Assembly: GCA_050480705.1 (NCBI GenBank)
Contig: JBJHAX010000047.1
Location: 1 to 16,312 of the forward strand
Origin: JBJHAX01 sp050480705
Lineage (GTDB): Bacteria > Actinomycetota > Nitriliruptoria > Nitriliruptorales > Nitriliruptoraceae
Length of the DNA stretch: 16,312 nt
Reading direction: 5' to 3'
Below, piece by piece: positions 14,266 to 16,312 of the stretch. Every line of letters begins with the position of its first letter. Position 1 is the first letter of the stretch. Made by a program: the position numbers and the translations under genes. The notes beneath the pieces are model-generated. The model had not been told where the DNA came from. It did not search any database and was given only the letters and a program-made list of their open reading frames with translations.

Positions 14266-14552
14266 GGTGGCGACGTGCGGACAGGACCCCACTGGCCGAT
14301 CCGCCCGACTGTGAGCAGGTCGGCGCGGTGCTCCAGTCCTACCTGGACGGCGAGCTCGGCGCCGACGACGGAGAGCTCGTTGCCGCGCATCTGGAGCACT
14401 GCCGTCGCTGCGGTATCGAAGCCGACACGATCCGCCAGGTGATCGACGCGATACGCCGACAACGACCGGATCTCGACGGCGCCGTGCTCGACCGGCTGCG
14501 TGCCGAGGTCGATCGACTCACCGGGTCCGGTTCGCCACCCGAGCCCAGATGA
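14262..14552 (+). CDS. Zinc-type (ZAS, RsrA-like) anti-sigma factor
   Basis: This soluble 96-residue protein has no membrane helix. Cys17, His43, Cys47 and Cys50 form the zinc anti-sigma motif (HLEHCRRC). The spacing Cys-26-His-4-Cys-3-Cys equals that of RsrA (Cys11, His37, Cys41, Cys44 as I recall). In RsrA oxidation of these cysteines releases zinc and frees the sigma factor. By analogy this protein should hold the upstream ECF factor inactive in reducing conditions and release it on thiol oxidation. It is translationally coupled to the sigma gene by ATGA. Its 3' end overlaps the convergent ccdA gene by 35 bp. Redox sensing is inferred; many ZAS proteins bind zinc without being redox switches. 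Confidence 0.9.
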   Translation: MRWRRADRTPLADPPDCEQVGAVLQSYLDGELGADDGELVAAHLEHCRRCGIEADTIRQVIDAIRRQRPDLDGAVLDRLRAEVDRLTGSGSPPEPR

Positions 14553-15354
14553 CGATCAGGGCGACGGCAGCGAGTGCGCCGACCCCGACCGGCAGGCCCG
14601 CATCCAGCACGATGTTGGTCGCGGTCGCCGACGCGCGCTCGACCCACACGATCGGGGTGAACTGACTGCCCACGCTGCCGCGCAGCTCGACGACCCAGAA
14701 GGTGACGATGTAGACGCCGGCCACGATCAGCACGACGCCGGCCATGCGGTTGACCCAGCGCCCCGAACGTCGCAGCCAGCCCAGCATGGCGTGCTTTCCG
14801 AACGCCAGCGCGACCGTGACGACGAGCAGCAGCGTCGACATCCCCACCCCGTAGGCGATGAACGTCGCGACCCCTGCGGAGAACCCCAGCCGTGGGACGG
14901 TGCTCGTGACCACCGACAAGAACACCGGCAGCGTGCACGACAGCGAGGCGATCGCGTACGAGATGCCGAACACGAACACGCCCGAGGTCGAGTCGCGACG
15001 GCTGCGGCCGACGAACCGCGGCATCGGAACACGCAGCTCGAAACCGCTCAGCAGCGCGATCCCCAGGATCGTGACACCGATGCCCACGACGACCGCGGCC
15101 CAGGGCATCGCGGTGATCACCGTGCGGATCCCGGCGGTCAGCAGGATCCCGGCCAGGCCGAAGACGACCAGGAACCCGGCGGACACAACGGCGCCGACGC
15201 GCACCGCTCGGCTGATCGCCGCGGTCACGGTCGGCGCGTCGGCGTCCTCCAGGCCCATGAAGTACGACAGATACGCGGGCAGCATGGCGAACCCGCACGG
15301 ATTGACCGTGGCGACGAGCCCGGCAGTGAACGCCAGCGCCAACGGAGCTTCCAT
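14518..15354 (-). CDS. ccdA: CcdA-type thiol-disulfide electron carrier
   Basis: This 278-residue membrane protein has about six to seven hydrophobic helices and the two family cysteines. Cys20 lies in ATVNPCGFAMLPAYL (helix 1) and Cys140 in IASLSCTLPVFLS (helix 4). CcdA/DsbD-beta proteins carry electrons from cytoplasmic thioredoxin across the membrane to extracytoplasmic thioredoxin-like proteins, for cytochrome c assembly or reduction of surface disulfides. The partner here is the tlpA gene directly upstream. ATG 15354 (or GTG 15357) is read from an AGGGG overlapping the tlpA TAG stop, so the two are coupled, only a few bases apart. The C-terminal part has two extra helices around a short outside loop. 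No other cytochrome c assembly gene is in the window. Confidence 0.92.
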   Translation of the reverse strand: MEAPLALAFTAGLVATVNPCGFAMLPAYLSYFMGLEDADAPTVTAAISRAVRVGAVVSAGFLVVFGLAGILLTAGIRTVITAMPWAAVVVGIGVTILGIALLSGFELRVPMPRFVGRSRRDSTSGVFVFGISYAIASLSCTLPVFLSVVTSTVPRLGFSAGVATFIAYGVGMSTLLLVVTVALAFGKHAMLGWLRRSGRWVNRMAGVVLIVAGVYIVTFWVVELRGSVGSQFTPIVWVERASATATNIVLDAGLPVGVGALAAVALIVIWARVANRTR

Positions 15355-15363
15355 CACGCACCC

Positions 15364-15870
15364 CTAACGCAGATGTTCGTCGATGGCGCCGCGTAGCTGG
15401 TCGGCGGTCATCAGGCCCGCGTGCCGGTGCCGGATGTGCCCGTTGCGGTCGACCAGGTAGGTGCTGGGCATCGATGCGACCTCGAACGCGCGGAACAGCT
15501 CGCCGTCCGGATCGAACCCCAGCAGATAGGTCACACCGGTCTGCTCCGCCACGGCTCGCGCAGCCTCGACCGCATCCTGGGTGTTGAGGCCGACGAAGGT
15601 GACCTCACCGGCGCGCTCCTGATGGACCTCCTCGAAGTCGGGCATCTCGGCCAGGCACGGCGGGCACCACGACGCCCAGAAGTTCACCACCAGTGGCTCG
15701 TCGTCGAACTCGGCCAGGGATGTCTCCTCGCCGTCGAACGTGGTGAACGCGAGATCGGGAACCGGCGGTCCGGCTGCGACCTGTCCGGCCTCGTCCGGCG
15801 CCGAGCACGCGGCGACCACGAGTACGCCGGCCACGATGTACGTGCGAGCCATGTACGTGCGAGCTCTCAT
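15364..15870 (-). CDS. tlpA: TlpA/ResA-type thioredoxin lipoprotein
   Basis: This 168-residue thioredoxin-fold lipoprotein faces the outside of the membrane. A short hydrophobic stretch ends in VVAAC (Cys22, lipobox). The redox centre is WASWCPPC (Cys69 and Cys72), and the cis-proline loop is VASMPSTYLVD (Pro135). It should reduce extracytoplasmic disulfides using electrons from the CcdA protein encoded next. The first 13 codons contain a 15-bp tandem duplication, so ATG occurs at 15870 and 15852; neither has a strong Shine-Dalgarno, and I keep the longer form. A SigR-type promoter (15971-15945) points at it with a leader of roughly 65-70 nt. Together with the convergent sigma/anti-sigma pair this suggests induction under thiol stress. 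Confidence 0.92.
   Translation of the reverse strand: MRARTYMARTYIVAGVLVVAACSAPDEAGQVAAGPPVPDLAFTTFDGEETSLAEFDDEPLVVNFWASWCPPCLAEMPDFEEVHQERAGEVTFVGLNTQDAVEAARAVAEQTGVTYLLGFDPDGELFRAFEVASMPSTYLVDRNGHIRHRHAGLMTADQLRGAIDEHLR
15836..15865. repeat. 15-bp tandem duplication at the tlpA start
   Basis: ATGTACGTGCGAGCC (15836-15850) and ATGTACGTGCGAGCT (15851-15865) are adjacent and differ at one base. On the coding strand this duplicates five codons (ARTYM/ARTYI) and creates a second possible ATG start. The frame is kept. Confidence 0.85.
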
Positions 15871-15944
15871 GCGCGCGACCCGATCACGACGACGGAGGTT
15901 TCAGTGAGACGACACGCTTGACGGTCGTGGTCACCTTGTCCGGC

Positions 15945-15971
15945 AACGCGTGGCCCCGCGGCCCCATTCCC
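15945..15971 (-). promoter_or_regulatory. Predicted ECF (SigR/SigH-type) promoter of tlpA-ccdA
   Basis: On the minus strand GGGAAT (15971-15966), 18 bp, GTT (15947-15945) matches the SigR consensus exactly. The -10 lies 74 nt before the ATG at 15870. It is the only GGAAT/C-N18-GTT match I found on the minus strand of the window. Confidence 0.65.
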
Positions 15972-15998
15972 AGGCGTCACCTCGGATGCTCCTGGAAA

Positions 15999-16011
15999 GG
16001 TTCCCGGAACC
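15999..16011. promoter_or_regulatory. Operator-like palindrome before the enolase-superfamily gene
   Basis: GGTTCC-C-GGAACC has 6-bp arms, extended by AA/TT after one mismatch to 19 bp. It abuts the -35 box TTGACA (16013-16018). The position suits an activator or repressor of the right-hand gene. No regulator gene is visible in the window. Confidence 0.5.
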
Positions 16012-16012
16012 G

Positions 16013-16042
16013 TTGACAGTGGGTCGGATCGTTGTCTACGGT
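16013..16042 (+). promoter_or_regulatory. Predicted housekeeping promoter of the enolase-superfamily gene
   Basis: TTGACA (16013-16018), 18-bp spacer, TACGGT (16037-16042). The -35 is consensus and the -10 keeps TA and the final T. A start point near 16049 gives a leader of about 140 nt before the GTG at 16188. Confidence 0.6.
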
Positions 16043-16089
16043 CCGGTGTGGGGCAGTAGGGCCCCCAGTGGGGTCGTGTCGCCCGGTAC

Positions 16090-16117
16090 CCGAGGCGCAT
16101 GACCTGAGGCGCATGCT
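16090..16117. repeat. 14-bp imperfect tandem repeat in the leader
   Basis: CCGAGGCGCATGAC (16090-16103) and CTGAGGCGCATGCT (16104-16117) share GAGGCGCATG. It lies in the predicted leader of the enolase-superfamily gene. Confidence 0.6.
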
Positions 16118-16187
16118 GTCGCCGCTTCCACGGTACGACGATCATTGCGCCAACAGGACATCACCCGTTCGACGACGAGGATCCGAC

Positions 16188-16312
16188 GTGACGATCGCCA
16201 AGGTCGAGGCCATTCCGGTCTCGTATCCCGAGCCCAACGACTTCAACGCGCTGCGCCATCTGTGCCTGGTCAAGATCACGACCGACGACGGAGCGGTCGG
16301 CTGGGGCGAGTC
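16188..16312 (+). CDS. Mandelate racemase/muconate lactonizing enzyme family, N-terminal part
   Basis: The first 41 codons encode the start of the capping domain of an enolase-superfamily enzyme: VTIAKVEAIPVSYPEP, then LCLVKITTDDGAVGWGES at the window edge. These enzymes abstract a proton next to a carboxylate with a Mg2+ ion and serve in sugar-acid or aromatic breakdown. The catalytic barrel is outside the window, so the reaction cannot be told. GTG 16188 is chosen because GAGG stands seven bases upstream and the family start aligns. A housekeeping promoter and an adjacent palindrome suggest substrate-controlled expression. Confidence 0.85.
   Translation, partial: MTIAKVEAIPVSYPEPNDFNALRHLCLVKITTDDGAVGWGE

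Larger units (their letters stand above)
15871..16187. other. Divergent regulatory spacer, tlpA / enolase-superfamily gene
   Basis: This 317-bp stretch shows no supported gene. An open frame of 92 codons crosses it on the minus strand, but its composition and overlap with tlpA argue against it. It holds an ECF-type promoter for tlpA (15945-15971), a perfect short palindrome (15999-16011), a housekeeping promoter towards the right-hand gene (16013-16042), a small direct repeat (16090-16117) and a leader of about 140 nt. I recognise no riboswitch in the leader. Confidence 0.6.

Noticed and set aside
15867..16145. 92-codon minus-strand frame upstream of tlpA
   Set aside because: It overlaps two promoters and the tlpA start, has no recognisable domain and no ribosome binding site.
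16049..16187. Possible riboswitch in the long leader of the enolase-superfamily gene
   Set aside because: No known aptamer core was recognised; only a small direct repeat and G-rich runs are visible.
1..16312. CRISPR array, tRNA, rRNA or insertion sequence
   Set aside because: The tandem repeats present have no CRISPR-like spacers, no tRNA cloverleaf was noticed by eye, and no transposase or matching terminal repeats with target duplication were found.

Overview
The window is high-GC DNA with tightly packed genes, many GTG starts, 4-nt gene overlaps and lipoprotein-type secreted proteins. This fits a high-GC Gram-positive bacterium (Actinomycetota, possibly an Acidimicrobiia-like lineage). 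That placement is inferred from style and protein character only. There is no rRNA, tRNA, CRISPR array, transposase or phage gene, and the content looks chromosomal.

Layout from left to right. (1) 1-443: N-terminal part of an aldo/keto reductase on the minus strand, then a spacer with two strong inverted repeats (560-676). (2) 678-1879: a divergent yceI/marR pair whose spacer carries two MarR-type palindromes lying on the predicted promoters. (3) 1958-3256: an MFS permease on the minus strand. (4) 3460-5490: a membrane-anchored GGDEF-EAL cyclic-di-GMP enzyme. (5) 5577-6824: a DUF3179 lipoprotein on the minus strand. (6) 7085-8575: a Lpd/MerA-type FAD disulfide oxidoreductase. (7) 13480 down to 8529: a five-gene minus-strand operon (binding lipoprotein, two permeases, ATPase, CDP-alcohol phosphatidyltransferase). 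It matches the E. coli ynjB-C-D-F set, and every junction is a 4-nt overlap. (8) 13726-14552: an ECF sigma factor with a zinc-type anti-sigma factor. (9) 15870 down to 14518: tlpA and ccdA, a thiol-disulfide relay for the cell surface. (10) 16188-16312: the start of an enolase-superfamily (mandelate racemase/muconate lactonizing) enzyme.

Two systems stand out. First, the anti-sigma factor has the Cys-His-Cys-Cys spacing I recall for the redox switch RsrA. Sites matching the SigR/SigH consensus GGAAY-N18-GTT occur three times in my hand scan of both strands. Each lies 50-75 nt upstream of a start codon and points at it: the sigma gene itself, tlpA-ccdA, and the GGDEF-EAL gene. This suggests a local thiol-stress circuit that joins envelope disulfide repair to cyclic-di-GMP turnover. 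Second, the ynj-like operon couples an uncharacterised ABC importer to a phosphatidyltransferase by overlap translation. A plausible reading is import of an alcohol head group for a membrane lipid. The binding lipoprotein also carries an in-frame 24-bp tandem repeat in the n-region of its signal peptide.

Short imperfect duplications recur in spacers and at gene ends (1882-1969, 5479-5572, 6905-6955, 15836-15865, 16090-16117).
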